49,789 bases of DNA from Acidimicrobiales bacterium (GTDB lineage: Bacteria > Actinomycetota > Acidimicrobiia > Acidimicrobiales > Poriferisodalaceae), in contig JASLTG010000020.1 of NCBI GenBank assembly GCA_030743005.1, positions 1 to 49,789 of the forward strand. The letters are read 5' to 3'. The notes under the pieces were generated by a model. It was not told the origin of the DNA. It searched no databases and worked only from the letters and a program-made list of their open reading frames with translations. A program made the translations under genes and the position numbers. Shown piece by piece: positions 15,958 to 25,116 of this stretch. Each line of letters begins with the position of its first letter. Positions within the stretch are counted from its first letter, which is position 1.

Positions 15958-17049
15958 CTAAAAGTCTTCATCGAACGCGACATCGCCTTCAACGCCATGT
16001 TGGTAGGCCGCTACGGTCCTTTCAAAGAAGTTCGTGAGTTCTTGAACATCCTGAAGTTCCATGAAGTCGAATGGGTTCTTGGATCCATAACGTTTTGGCA
16101 ACCCCAGCTGCGCGAGACGTTGATCTGCCACGAACTCTAAATAGGTGCGTGTATCTGTCGTCGACATACCGGCTACCCCACCGGACAAGACGTCCTCCGC
16201 GAATTGACTTTCCACTTCGATGGCTTCGTCAAGCATTTCGATAATCCGATTGGATAGATCCTCGTCAAACAACTCTGGTTCTTCTTCTCGGATGGTATTA
16301 ACGACCTCAAAAGCGAAATTCATATGGCACGATTCATCCCTAAAAACCCAATTGGTTCCCGCTGCCAAGCCATTGAGCAAACCCTTACTCCGCAAGAAAT
16401 AGACATAGGCAAACGCGGCGAAGAAGAAAAGGCCTTCGATGCAAGCGGCGAAACAAATCAAGTTCAAAAGGAACTGCTTGCGTTCTTCGCGTGTCTGTAT
16501 TTCTGTCATCTCGTCCATGCTGCTCATCCACTTAAAGCAGAACTCAGCCTTCCTTCGTATGGACGGGATATTTTCTATCGCTGAAAATGCTTCTGCTCTC
16601 TCATCATGGTCGGGTATATAGGTGTCCAACAGCGTCAAATAGAACTGAACGTGTAAAGCCTCTTCATACAACTGACGGCTCAAATACATCCGCGCTTCAG
16701 GACTATTTATGTGCTGATACAGGTTCAACACCAGGTTGTTAGCGACAATCGAATCGCCAGTAGCAAAGAAAGCGACCAGTCGATTTATCAGATGTCGTTC
16801 AGCCGGCAGCAGGTTCCGATCAAGGTCAACAACATCGTCTGAAAAATCGATCTCATCGACAGTCCACGTGTTTTTGATCGCATCTTGATACATCTCATAG
16901 AACACGGGGTACTGCATGGGACGCAGAGTCAAATTAAAGCCGGGATCAAGGATCTTTCCGGGCGCCCCGATAGCCCTTCCTTCAGTCGATACCTGCTCTT
17001 TTATCGGTTCGGGGTTAGCGAAACTTTCATCTGGTTCTGTAAGGGCCAT
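15958..17049 (-). CDS. nrdB: class I ribonucleotide reductase, beta (radical) subunit
   Basis: Holds the di-metal centre and radical that starts ribonucleotide reduction; 363 residues. Metal ligands are recognisable: D99, E130 and H133 (LYEEALHVQFY), a glutamate in CIEGLFFFAAF, and the glutamate and histidine of FRDESCHMNFA. Y137 occupies the radical-tyrosine position four residues after H133, so this is a tyrosyl-radical type rather than a Phe-substituted class Ic. It lies 49 nt downstream of nrdA on the same strand. The C-terminal tail is acidic and aromatic, as needed to dock on NrdA. Confidence 0.96.
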   Translation of the reverse strand: MALTEPDESFANPEPIKEQVSTEGRAIGAPGKILDPGFNLTLRPMQYPVFYEMYQDAIKNTWTVDEIDFSDDVVDLDRNLLPAERHLINRLVAFFATGDSIVANNLVLNLYQHINSPEARMYLSRQLYEEALHVQFYLTLLDTYIPDHDERAEAFSAIENIPSIRRKAEFCFKWMSSMDEMTEIQTREERKQFLLNLICFAACIEGLFFFAAFAYVYFLRSKGLLNGLAAGTNWVFRDESCHMNFAFEVVNTIREEEPELFDEDLSNRIIEMLDEAIEVESQFAEDVLSGGVAGMSTTDTRTYLEFVADQRLAQLGLPKRYGSKNPFDFMELQDVQELTNFFERTVAAYQHGVEGDVAFDEDF

Positions 17050-17098
17050 TTAGTGTCATTTCTCGGCGTGTGGTTAGTGGGATCCTGTAACGGGCTTA

Positions 17099-19528
17099 TT
17101 AATCGCAGGCTTCGCAAGACTCTGGATTCTCTAATGAACATGCGATGGCCTCTTCATCGGTGAAGGGTGACGGCTCAGAAACACCATCAGTTGGAGGTCC
17201 TTCTGGCCCGGCACCGTCGGAGCCAGCTGTTGTTTGGTTGATTCGAGTCGCCGGCCTGGACCGCAGGTAATAAGTGGTTTTGAGACCGCTCTTCCACGCA
17301 TGCATATACATGGAGGACAACTTCCCGATGCTCGGGCTTTCCATAAAGAGATTCAACGACTGGCTCTGGTCAATGTAGGCGCCTCTGCTGGCCGCCAAAT
17401 CAATCAATGCCCGCTGCGGTACCTCCCATGCAGTTCGGTAGACCTCGCGCAAATCCGCCGGAATCTCGTCGATTTCTTGTATCGAACCTTCAGCTCGTTT
17501 GATTCGCTGAGCCATGTCTTCGGTCCAAAGGCCACGCTCTTGAAGTTCATTTACGAGGTAACGGTTGATTTGAAGAAACTCACCCGAAAGAGTTTCTCGT
17601 TTGAAAAGGTTAGACACCTGCGGCTCTATACATTCATAACAACCAGCGATCGAGGCGATCGTGGCAGTTGGTGCTATCGCTATCATCAGCGAGTTCCGCA
17701 GACCGTGTTGACTTACGCGGTCCTTGAGAGCAGCCCAACGTGTCGGATCGCTTGGCTCGATACCCCATAGATCGAACTGAAGGTCACCGTGCGCCGCCCG
17801 AGTTTCAGCAAACCCTTCATGGGGTCCGCTCTCTACAGCTAGATCGCAACTCGCAGACAACGCCCAGTAGTAAATCTCTTCGCTGATCTTGGTCGACAGC
17901 GCCAGAGCTTCAGGAGTGTCGAAGGCTATGCCGAGTTGGAAGAAGACATCCTGGAGTCCCATAAGGCCAAGCCCCACGGGCCGCCATTTACTATTCGAAG
18001 TTCCTGCTTCATCCGTTGGATAGAAGTTGATGTCTATAACCCGGTCGAGGAAAGGCACAGCCGTGCGAACAACCTCACCTAAACGATCGAAATCAAAGGC
18101 GCCATCACGGACAAGCCGACCAAGATTGACTGAACCCAGATTGCAGACTGCCGTTTCTTCTTGATTCGTAACTTCCAGAATTTCTGTACAAAGATTCGAC
18201 AAGTGCACGACATTGCCCGGCTCGCCGGTCTGGTTGCATTTCAGGTTGGAAGCATCCTTGAAAGTGACCCACCCATTGCCTGTTTGGGCCAAAGTTCGCA
18301 TCATCCGGCTATAGAGCTGCCGCGCTGGAACCTGACGTTCATAAAGTCCCGCTTGCTCTGCAGCAAGGTAAGCCTGCCGAAATTCCTCGCCGTATAGGTC
18401 TGTTAAATGCGGAACCGTTTTGGGGTCGAACAAAGACCATTGCCAGTCATTCTCAACTCGCTCCATGAACAGGTCCGGTATCCAATTTGCCAGATTCAGG
18501 TTGTGCGCTCGGCGAGCTGCGTCTCCTGTGTTGTCTTTAAGTTCAAGGAAATCGTCTAGGTCAGCGTGCCATGTTTCGAGGTAAACACAGGCTGCTCCTT
18601 TACGTCGACCTCCTTGGTTAACCGCTGCAACAGAAGAATCGAGGGTCTTAAGCCATGGCACAATGCCATTGGAGAGGCCGTTGGTCCCACCAATCAAAGA
18701 ACCCTTGGAACGAATCCGATGCCATGCGACTCCAATTCCGCCTGCAAATTTTGAGAGCTGCGCTATATCGGTATATCGCTTGTAGATGCCTTCCAGGGAA
18801 TCCTCCGGGCTGTCAAGCAAATAACACGACGACATCTGAGGGTGCGCTGTCCCCGAATTGAACAATGTCGGACTTGACGTCAAGTATTCGAGACTCGACA
18901 TAAGTTCATAAAGCGTGATCGCTTCCTCTGGCGTGCGAGCCAGGCCACAAGCAACACGCAACAAGAAGTACTGGGGAGTTTCTATAACGGTCCGGTCGGT
19001 CGGGTGCCTTAATAGGTACCGGTCATAAATGGTTCTTAGGCCGAAAAATTCAAACAGATGATTTCGTTCGTCGAGAACTGAGTTGTTTAATTTGCGGGCG
19101 TGTATTTGAACGAACTCAAGGACACTTTCATGGATCAGACCACACTCAGCGCCCAATTCGATGGACTGACTAAAGGAGTGAACATTTTGGTTCTGAACCT
19201 CTTTGTCGATAAAGGTTCCGAGTAGCCGAGCCGCTAAACGTGAGTAGTTGGGTTCTTCAACGATGAGAGCCGCTGCAGTTCGTATTGACAACTCATCCAG
19301 TTCAGTTGTCGTTGCTCCGTCGTGAAGGCCAGAAATCGTTCGGGTCGCGATGCGCATTGGGTCGACACCCGGCAGCTCTGACGAACAGCGTTCGACGGCG
19401 CGAACAATCTTGTTGACGTCAACAGTCTGCTTGCTGCCGTCCCGCTTTTGGACCTGCATCCCGACTGCTGAAGTGCCGTCGCTCATATCTTCGGTTTTGC
19501 TGGTCTCCGCTTGGTCCGTTATCGCCAC
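17099..19528 (-). CDS. nrdA: class I ribonucleotide reductase, alpha (catalytic) subunit
   Basis: Reduces ribonucleoside diphosphates to deoxy forms; 809 residues. An N-terminal ATP-cone (about 25-115) gives allosteric on/off control. The core has NSGTAHPQMSSCYLLDSPED, the catalytic NLCTEI and the PTATIASIAGCYECIEP region. The C-terminus ends with a redox cysteine cluster (CSLENPESCEACD) that relays electrons from thioredoxin or glutaredoxin. The start is GTG at 19528 with a GAGGAG site 5 nt upstream. A good promoter lies about 150 nt upstream. nrdA and nrdB form one operon. Confidence 0.97.
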   Translation of the reverse strand: MAITDQAETSKTEDMSDGTSAVGMQVQKRDGSKQTVDVNKIVRAVERCSSELPGVDPMRIATRTISGLHDGATTTELDELSIRTAAALIVEEPNYSRLAARLLGTFIDKEVQNQNVHSFSQSIELGAECGLIHESVLEFVQIHARKLNNSVLDERNHLFEFFGLRTIYDRYLLRHPTDRTVIETPQYFLLRVACGLARTPEEAITLYELMSSLEYLTSSPTLFNSGTAHPQMSSCYLLDSPEDSLEGIYKRYTDIAQLSKFAGGIGVAWHRIRSKGSLIGGTNGLSNGIVPWLKTLDSSVAAVNQGGRRKGAACVYLETWHADLDDFLELKDNTGDAARRAHNLNLANWIPDLFMERVENDWQWSLFDPKTVPHLTDLYGEEFRQAYLAAEQAGLYERQVPARQLYSRMMRTLAQTGNGWVTFKDASNLKCNQTGEPGNVVHLSNLCTEILEVTNQEETAVCNLGSVNLGRLVRDGAFDFDRLGEVVRTAVPFLDRVIDINFYPTDEAGTSNSKWRPVGLGLMGLQDVFFQLGIAFDTPEALALSTKISEEIYYWALSASCDLAVESGPHEGFAETRAAHGDLQFDLWGIEPSDPTRWAALKDRVSQHGLRNSLMIAIAPTATIASIAGCYECIEPQVSNLFKRETLSGEFLQINRYLVNELQERGLWTEDMAQRIKRAEGSIQEIDEIPADLREVYRTAWEVPQRALIDLAASRGAYIDQSQSLNLFMESPSIGKLSSMYMHAWKSGLKTTYYLRSRPATRINQTTAGSDGAGPEGPPTDGVSEPSPFTDEEAIACSLENPESCEACD

Positions 19529-19887
19529 TTTCGCTCCTCGTCTACCACTGCCGGTTCTCCCCGATCCGACCTATCCGCCGTAGACCCGACCCGCACTCCG
19601 AATCACCTGGCCTATTTGGGCCCTAGGTACTCCGAAGCAGAGAATCAAATCTTCGACCCGGATCGTTTAAGTTCCGGACTTGTGATTACACCCGTGTAGT
19701 TACAACGTTGTCAAGCATCTGTACCGGTCTCTTGGGCCGCGCGCAAGGACAAAAGGCCATTCATTTTTTTTCAGCTGCTTTATCCGGGCACCAATACCAT
19801 CACCCTGCGTGGTCGCATAATCGTTGACCATTGGAACCATCACTACTTGCTGGTGGCCAGATAACGTTCTCAATCGAGGTGAGTTGC
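19529..19887. other. long intergenic region between nrdA and the FAD oxidoreductase
   Basis: About 360 bases without a convincing gene. They hold the roughly 150-nt nrdA leader (19529-19678), the nrdA promoter with two palindromes, a run of eight T at 19764-19771, and the upstream region of the divergent oxidoreductase gene. I looked for a cobalamin riboswitch B12 box in the nrdA leader and did not find one. Short open frames here have no recognisable content. Confidence 0.6.
19685..19714 (-). promoter_or_regulatory. nrdA promoter with overlapping palindromes
   Basis: On the minus strand TTGACA (19714-19709) is followed after 18 nt by TGTAAT (19690-19685), a near-consensus sigma-70 type promoter facing nrdA. 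Two short palindromic elements lie in it: ACAACGTTGT at 19702-19711, over the -35 edge, and ACACCCGTGT (ACAC/GTGT arms) at 19688-19697, over the -10. Their centres are 14 bp apart. Such elements could be operators for a repressor such as NrdR, but the usual NrdR box spacing is not matched. Confidence 0.6.
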
Positions 19888-21093
19888 GTGAAAGAAATTG
19901 TTGTAGTGGGCGCGTCGTTGGCCGGAGTACGCGCTTGCCAAAATCTTCGCCGCGAAGGCTTCGAGGGGGCCTTGACCCTTGTGGGTGAGGAAAAGCACCT
20001 TCCTTACGATCGGCCACCGCTATCTAAAACGATGCTGACCTCAGACCAGGACCCTCACGACCTTACGCTTATGTCGAACTCGGACCTCTCCAACCTTGAT
20101 CTAAACCTGGTTCTCGGAGAGCAAGCCACTGGCCTCGACACAGACCGGCGGGAAGTCACGGTGGGTGGTGACACAATTCGTTACGACGGACTCATCATCG
20201 CTACAGGAGCACGCGCAAGAAAACTTTCGAAATCTGACGACATCGACGGAATTCACGTCCTGAGGACTGTCGATGACGCGCTCGCTATTCGCTCAGGTCT
20301 TAAGTCAAATTCTGCAGTCGTCATCGTGGGCGCCGGCTTCATTGGGTCCGAAGTCGCGGCCGCCGCTATACAACACGGCTGTCAAGTAACAATCATCGAA
20401 GCCAACGAAGCTCCGCTAGTGCGAGGACTAGGCCATCAAGTGGGTAGCGCTTGTGGGCAGCTGCACCAAGCCCACGGTGTCGACCTACGACTTGGGACCG
20501 GAGTTGTAAATGTGCATGGCCGTAACTCCGTTGAGGAAATCGAACTCACAGATGGCACTTATCTCCCAGCCGAACTTCTGGTGGTAGGAATTGGAGCTAC
20601 GCCAAACATTGAGTGGCTAACCGACTCAGGCCTATCCCTTGATGACGGTGTCGTGTGTGACGAAAACTTGAATGCAGGCATTCCTCAAATCTATGCAGCG
20701 GGAGATGTCGCCAAGGCACCTAATGGTTGGCTCGGCGGCGGAGCTCGAAGAACGGAGCACTGGACAACTGCCACCGAGCACGCTGCGCTAGCGGCCAAGA
20801 ACCTTCTACATCCAGAAAATAACAATCCGTATAGCTCAGTGCCCTTCGTATGGTCAGACCAATACGAAGATCGTATTCAGGTAGCGGGCGACACGATTGA
20901 CTTCGATGAGGTGGAAGTTCTGACCGGATCAATTAACGATCAAGCTTTCGTCGCCGGCTATCGACATGGAACTTCGCTAGTTGGTGTAGTTGCACTCAAT
21001 AGCATGCGAACCTTTGTCCAGTACCGGCGTCTATTAATGACCCACGGCAGTTGGGTTGACGCTGTCGGTCTGGCTGAAGAGTTAGGAAACTAG
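19888..21093 (+). CDS. FAD-dependent NAD(P)H:ferredoxin reductase-like oxidoreductase
   Basis: A 401-residue flavoprotein of the rhodocoxin/putidaredoxin reductase type, passing electrons from NAD(P)H to a ferredoxin. An N-terminal FAD-binding fold (VVVGASLAGVRACQNLR), a central NAD-binding fold (VIVGAGFIGSEVAAA) and the second FAD motif YAAGDVA are all in place, followed by a reductase C-terminal domain. An open frame extends to an ATG at 19831, but the GTG at 19888 has GAGGTGA 5 nt upstream and starts exactly at the family N-terminus. No ferredoxin or P450 gene is adjacent, so the partner is unknown. Confidence 0.9.
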   Translation: MKEIVVVGASLAGVRACQNLRREGFEGALTLVGEEKHLPYDRPPLSKTMLTSDQDPHDLTLMSNSDLSNLDLNLVLGEQATGLDTDRREVTVGGDTIRYDGLIIATGARARKLSKSDDIDGIHVLRTVDDALAIRSGLKSNSAVVIVGAGFIGSEVAAAAIQHGCQVTIIEANEAPLVRGLGHQVGSACGQLHQAHGVDLRLGTGVVNVHGRNSVEEIELTDGTYLPAELLVVGIGATPNIEWLTDSGLSLDDGVVCDENLNAGIPQIYAAGDVAKAPNGWLGGGARRTEHWTTATEHAALAAKNLLHPENNNPYSSVPFVWSDQYEDRIQVAGDTIDFDEVEVLTGSINDQAFVAGYRHGTSLVGVVALNSMRTFVQYRRLLMTHGSWVDAVGLAEELGN

Positions 21094-21215
21094 CAAGTGC
21101 AGGTAGACCACACTTTCGCCTGTCTGTCTCGGCTCTTCGACGAAGTGCGGCCTGAAAACAAATACGACTCCTTTCAAACACTGAACATTGTTTGTGTTGA
21201 GGAGGATGACTACAG

Positions 21216-21791
21216 GTGGTAGCGGCGCAATCTCAGCTCACTTCAGTTGCGGTTTTCTGTGCTTCTTCAAGCGGTGACCGGCCCGAACTTATAAGTCTGG
21301 CCCGAGACTTGGGCGAACACCTCGCAAGCCAAAACATAACCACGATTTTTGGTGGGAGCGACGCTGGTCTAATGGGTGTGGTGGCCGACGCCGCCCTCTC
21401 CCAAGGGGGCCACGTCATCGGTGTCTACCCGGAGAATACCTTCTCGCGAGACGTTAGACATCGGGGGGAAATAGAACTGCACTTGGTTTCTTCGATGCAT
21501 GCAAGGAAGTCTGCGATGTTCGACCTTGCCGATGCAGCCGTCGCTTTACCTGGAGGCTTGGGAACCCTGGACGAGGTCGTTGAGTTGTTACTCTGGACGC
21601 AACTAGGTATCCACCAGTTGCCACTCGTCCTTCTCGACGTCGCTACTTTTTGGAACAAATTTATTGAATTCCTGGATGAAGCAGTTTCTTATGGGTTGCT
21701 CAACAGAGAGTTTCGAAACTCTCTTGAAAGAGTGACCGATCCCAGCTTGGTCATCGAAGTTCTCGGTCGACTCACGAAGAGTCGCACGTAA
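21216..21791 (+). CDS. LOG family protein (TIGR00730-type nucleoside monophosphate phosphoribohydrolase)
   Basis: A 191-residue Rossmann-like protein of the LOG ('lysine decarboxylase-like') family. The motifs MHARK (94-98) and PGGLGTLDE (112-120) are the active-site signature that cleaves the N-glycosidic bond of nucleoside 5'-monophosphates, including cytokinin precursors in plants and some Actinobacteria. In most bacteria the physiological role is not known. The GTG start at 21216 follows GAGGAGG by about 10 nt. It lies 122 nt after the oxidoreductase gene, a gap in which no other gene was seen, and converges with tRNA-Pro. Confidence 0.92.
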   Translation: MVAAQSQLTSVAVFCASSSGDRPELISLARDLGEHLASQNITTIFGGSDAGLMGVVADAALSQGGHVIGVYPENTFSRDVRHRGEIELHLVSSMHARKSAMFDLADAAVALPGGLGTLDEVVELLLWTQLGIHQLPLVLLDVATFWNKFIEFLDEAVSYGLLNREFRNSLERVTDPSLVIEVLGRLTKSRT

Positions 21792-21844
21792 CATATTCAA
21801 GAACCAGGAACTGCAACCTGACTTACAAAAGCGACACTGTGGCT

Positions 21845-21862
21845 CGCCACCTTTTGGTGGCG
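21845..21862. terminator. perfect hairpin between the LOG gene and tRNA-Pro
   Basis: CGCCACC (21845-21851), TTTT loop, GGTGGCG (21856-21862): a perfect 7-bp stem between two convergent units. It sits 14 nt past the 3' end of the tRNA. Neither strand has a strong T run directly after the stem, so it may be a weak or bidirectional terminator or a processing signal. Confidence 0.5.
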
Positions 21863-21875
21863 GACCACATTGGTG

Positions 21876-21950
21876 TCGGGCTGAGAGGATTTGAACCTCC
21901 GACCCCTGGTCCCCCAGACCAGTGCGCTAACCAAACTGCGCCACAGCCCG
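21876..21950 (-). tRNA. tRNA-Pro (anticodon GGG)
   Basis: A full cloverleaf on the minus strand. The acceptor stem is CGGGCTG (21950-21944) paired with CAGCCCG (21883-21877), with discriminator A at 21876. The anticodon stem is CTGGT/ACCAG with loop CTGGGGG, giving anticodon GGG. The T arm has the TTCAAAT loop. A terminal CCA is not encoded at the end of the gene. Confidence 0.95.
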
Positions 21951-22002
21951 CAACGAAGCCACGATACCTCGGACGCGGCGCTGTTCCGCAAGCGTTCGGG
22001 AC

Positions 22003-22212
22003 TCAGAACAGTTGCTGTGCCGCCCACAAACTCCCTTGGAACGCGCGCCACCCTAAATAGATCACCGCACCCGCGACGACCACCCAGAAATGCCATGGAA
22101 CAGGGCCTCCTCCGGGAGGGTCTGCAAGCCAAGTGTCGCAGCTAGGGCAATGCCCATTGGCAGTCAGCAGGCCGATGTCGAAATCGCGGTCACATTTGTC
22201 GCACCAAGTCAT
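22003..22212 (-). CDS. small zinc-ribbon protein with one transmembrane segment
   Basis: A 69-residue protein. CxxC pairs at the N-terminus (WCDKCDRD and HCPSCDTW) make a zinc ribbon; a DPPGGGPVPWHF turn leads into one membrane helix (about 42-61, WVVVAGAVIYLGWRAFQG). The pattern suggests a cytoplasmic metal-binding knob anchored in the membrane. I know of similar small actinobacterial proteins but no assigned function. It follows der by 56 nt on the same strand, and tRNA-Pro follows it. ATG at 22212 has no clear ribosome binding site. The coherent domain layout argues that it is a real gene. Confidence 0.75.
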   Translation of the reverse strand: MTWCDKCDRDFDIGLLTANGHCPSCDTWLADPPGGGPVPWHFWVVVAGAVIYLGWRAFQGSLWAAQQLF

Positions 22213-22268
22213 AGAGCACGTACCAATTGCGTGGGCATGGCTGCTTTAGACTCACTCATTCAGGTCTT

Positions 22269-23597
22269 CTATCCACGGCGCCGTAGACGAATCTTTATAG
22301 GAGTCGCACCGAGATCAAATTCTTCGCGTAATCGACGCTCTAGGTACCGAACGTAGCTGGCGGGAATCTCTTTATTGGTAAAGAGCGTGAATGTTGGAGG
22401 GTGGGTTGCACCCTGAGTGGCGTAAAGCACCCGACCTCCATGTGGCGCCGGCTGAGATGACTGCGCCAACTGGATTACTTCGTTTACCTTTCGCGTGGGA
22501 ACTCTTGTTTCGTATGCGTCTATCGCTGCTTCTAACGCGGGGACGAGTCGGTGCACGCCGCGGCCAGTTAGCGCGCTTATACGAAGTACAGGAGATTCGC
22601 CTAAGAAATGAAGTCGCTGACCTACTTGGTACATGACCTCATCCTTTTCTTCTTGGTCGACAACTTCCCACTTGTTCATGAGGATCACTATGGGACACCC
22701 TGCAGCATCAACTCGCTCGGCTAGTCGTTGATCCTGCGATGTGACCCCCTCCGACGCGTCGATCACTAGTAGAGCGACATCGGCCTTATCGATCGCCCGA
22801 AGTGCTCGTAAGTTTGAGTAGTACTCAGTGTCGTCATCTACCCGAGCCTTGCGTCGCATACCCGCGGTATCGATAAACCGCAACGGGCCTAATTCCGTCT
22901 CAACGACCGTGTCTATCGCGTCACGAGTGGTTCCCGGCATGTCGTGCACCACTGAACGTTCGTCGCCGATCAACTGATTGAACAGCGTCGACTTGCCAAC
23001 GTTCGGGCGACCAACAATTGCCACTCCTGGAACTCCATTTGATTCATCTTCGTCACCCTCCCCAATGTCTTCATCGTCCTCATGTTGCTCATCGGGCAGT
23101 AGTTCGATGATCCGGTCGAGTAAGTCACCTGTATTCCGGCTGTGTAGGGCAGAAACCCCCATCGGGTCTCCTAGACCCAAAGATACGAACTCCCAAATGT
23201 CGGGGTCTCGGAGAGGGGTGTCTGTTTTGTTGACCACGAGGACGACTGGCGTATTCGACCGCCGCAAGATTGATGCGACCCTAGTGTCTTCTTCCGTTAT
23301 CCCAGTCGTGCCATCAACAACTAAAACTATTAAGTCCGAATCTCCGATTGCTTTCTCACTCTGAGCCGACACTTTGTCATCGAGATCATTACCCGAAGGC
23401 ATCCAGCCTCCAGTATCGACTAACTGAAAGTGGCGTCCTAACCATTCAGCTTCAAGCACTTTGCGATCTCTGGTTACGCCAGGCCTTTCTTCAACGATCG
23501 CTTCGCGTCGTCCGAGAATTCGGTTAAACAAAGTTGATTTCCCGACATTGGGTCGACCAACCACTGAAACGATAGGTAGTTCACCTTCAACTCTCAT
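22269..23597 (-). CDS. der: ribosome biogenesis GTPase Der (EngA)
   Basis: A double-GTPase protein needed for 50S subunit maturation; 442 residues. Two G domains each carry GRPNVGKSTLFN (near residues 13 and 198) with DTGG or DTAG switch motifs and NKTD or NKWE base recognition. An acidic linker rich in Glu and Asp (about 172-190) joins them. The C-terminal KH-like domain ends in basic residues. Its ATG overlaps the stop of the DUF512 gene (ATGA), so they are translationally coupled. In M. tuberculosis engA follows cmk directly; here plsC, ispH and the DUF512 gene lie between. Confidence 0.97.
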   Translation of the reverse strand: MRVEGELPIVSVVGRPNVGKSTLFNRILGRREAIVEERPGVTRDRKVLEAEWLGRHFQLVDTGGWMPSGNDLDDKVSAQSEKAIGDSDLIVLVVDGTTGITEEDTRVASILRRSNTPVVLVVNKTDTPLRDPDIWEFVSLGLGDPMGVSALHSRNTGDLLDRIIELLPDEQHEDDEDIGEGDEDESNGVPGVAIVGRPNVGKSTLFNQLIGDERSVVHDMPGTTRDAIDTVVETELGPLRFIDTAGMRRKARVDDDTEYYSNLRALRAIDKADVALLVIDASEGVTSQDQRLAERVDAAGCPIVILMNKWEVVDQEEKDEVMYQVGQRLHFLGESPVLRISALTGRGVHRLVPALEAAIDAYETRVPTRKVNEVIQLAQSSQPAPHGGRVLYATQGATHPPTFTLFTNKEIPASYVRYLERRLREEFDLGATPIKIRLRRRG

Positions 23598-25048
23598 AGA
23601 GCCGAACCCTCGCTGATCTGGTGGATTGACCTACGAGGCTCCAGGGCCGCGCGTAAAGCGGCACCATTCGTAGCAATTATTTCGACATGTTTAGGCAAGT
23701 CTGATGGTCGGCGCCCATCTAAAAATCTCCCGTTGTTCAAACAGACATCGGGGAGCAAGTACCGGTGGCCGTCTGGTTCTGTCTCGAGAACTTGATGCAC
23801 ATCCTCTCCAACCATGAGACCGCTGACCTTAATGTTGCCCCCGAAAAAGTGGTTGGTTACCTCTAAGATTCGAACGTCATTGCGTTCCAAGGAATCAACC
23901 AACGGCCCCAGAACTTCGGCGCCGTACTCCCCCGTCAGGATCGCAATCGGGGCATTTCTTCGAGGCTTGACGGTCACGAGTAGCAACTCATCTGTGTTGC
24001 AGGAGATCCCCGACGAAATCTCTCCACCTCGATTGGCACTAGCAGCGGTCCGAACTTCTCGATACCCCTCAGCAGGAGCGCCATCAACCCACTGAAAGAA
24101 TCCGGACTGGGTTCCGACCTTGGAATTTGACAGGCCTGAAAATTCTGATTCAAACCCTCTCGCCATGCCAATCCCATCCTCATGCATCGCAAAGTCACCG
24201 TAGGCGTCCACTGGAGGAAATTCTCGACCTGCTAAGAGGTAATACTCATCTGCTGCATATGCAAGTCGGTGACCAATGGTTTCAAGAAAACGCTGTTGCC
24301 AAGCCTCAACAACCTCCAGGACCTTCTTTGCTTCGTCCTTCGTGTGGGGTCGCATCGAAGATTCAGTGTTGTACGAACTGACACCCAAAGGGACAACAGC
24401 TAGTGAACTTAGTTCTGGAAATTGGTCGAGAACCCCTAACAGCGTGTCGTCTAAGACGTCTCCGTCGTTAACGCCCGGACAGACAACAACCTGTCCATGA
24501 ACCTCAATGCCAAAGTCTAATAAAGCCCTTAGCCATCGCAGGCTATAGCCGCCTCTGGGGTTACGGAGAATCCGACTACGAACTTCAGGGTCCGTCGCAT
24601 GGATTGACACATAAAGCGGTGAGAGACGTTCGGAGACAACTCTTTCGAGGTCTGCCTCAGTGAAGCGGGTCAACGTAGTGAAGTTCCCGTAGAGGAAAGA
24701 GAGTCGATAATCGTCGTCTTTGAGGTACAAACTGCGGCGCATGCCTTTGGGCAACTGGTAAATGAAACAAAATTCGCAATGGTTATCGCAGGTTCGAACT
24801 CGATCAAAGATTGAAGCGTCCACTTGGGCTCCGAGCGACTCTCCCGCACTTTTCATTACCTGGACCTCGAGTTCGAGGCCACCACGGTGAATGCTGAAAG
24901 TAGGGTCGGCTTCATCGACCAAAAAATGCCATCGGATGACATCGCTAGGAATTTCTCCGTCGATCGCGACAATTTCATCACCTGGGACCAGACCAGCTAA
25001 TTCTGCAGGGCTGCCGGCAACAATTTCGGCAATGACAGGCAATGACAT
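23594..25048 (-). CDS. DUF512 protein: PDZ plus radical-SAM-like iron-sulfur domain
   Basis: A 484-residue protein of the TIGR03279/DUF512 family. Residues 5-65 form a PDZ domain (PAELAGLVPGDEIVAIDG). A radical-SAM-like core follows with C87-x3-C91-x2-C94, then the conserved QLPKGMRRSLYLKDDDYRLS. The C-terminal DUF512 domain covers the last half. No substrate or product is established for the family. It is upstream of and overlaps der by 4 nt, an association with ribosome assembly that may be meaningful. The divergent ispH start is 68 nt away. Confidence 0.92.
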   Translation of the reverse strand: MSLPVIAEIVAGSPAELAGLVPGDEIVAIDGEIPSDVIRWHFLVDEADPTFSIHRGGLELEVQVMKSAGESLGAQVDASIFDRVRTCDNHCEFCFIYQLPKGMRRSLYLKDDDYRLSFLYGNFTTLTRFTEADLERVVSERLSPLYVSIHATDPEVRSRILRNPRGGYSLRWLRALLDFGIEVHGQVVVCPGVNDGDVLDDTLLGVLDQFPELSSLAVVPLGVSSYNTESSMRPHTKDEAKKVLEVVEAWQQRFLETIGHRLAYAADEYYLLAGREFPPVDAYGDFAMHEDGIGMARGFESEFSGLSNSKVGTQSGFFQWVDGAPAEGYREVRTAASANRGGEISSGISCNTDELLLVTVKPRRNAPIAILTGEYGAEVLGPLVDSLERNDVRILEVTNHFFGGNIKVSGLMVGEDVHQVLETEPDGHRYLLPDVCLNNGRFLDGRRPSDLPKHVEIIATNGAALRAALEPRRSIHQISEGSAL

Positions 25049-25116
25049 GCTTCATAGGATACGGGTGTGTTTGCTCTACACCCAGCAGACGACGTCAAGC
25101 CGGTAGTCTCAGATTC

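Noticed and set aside
19529..19680. Cobalamin riboswitch in the nrdA leader
   Set aside because: No recognisable B12 box; the stretch is CG rich but without the expected core elements.
25081..25116. Third copy of the pyrG/tlyA leader motif upstream of ispH
   Set aside because: Only partial matches (GACGACGTCAAG and GTCTCAGATTC) in separate pieces and in the other orientation relative to the gene; treated as chance.
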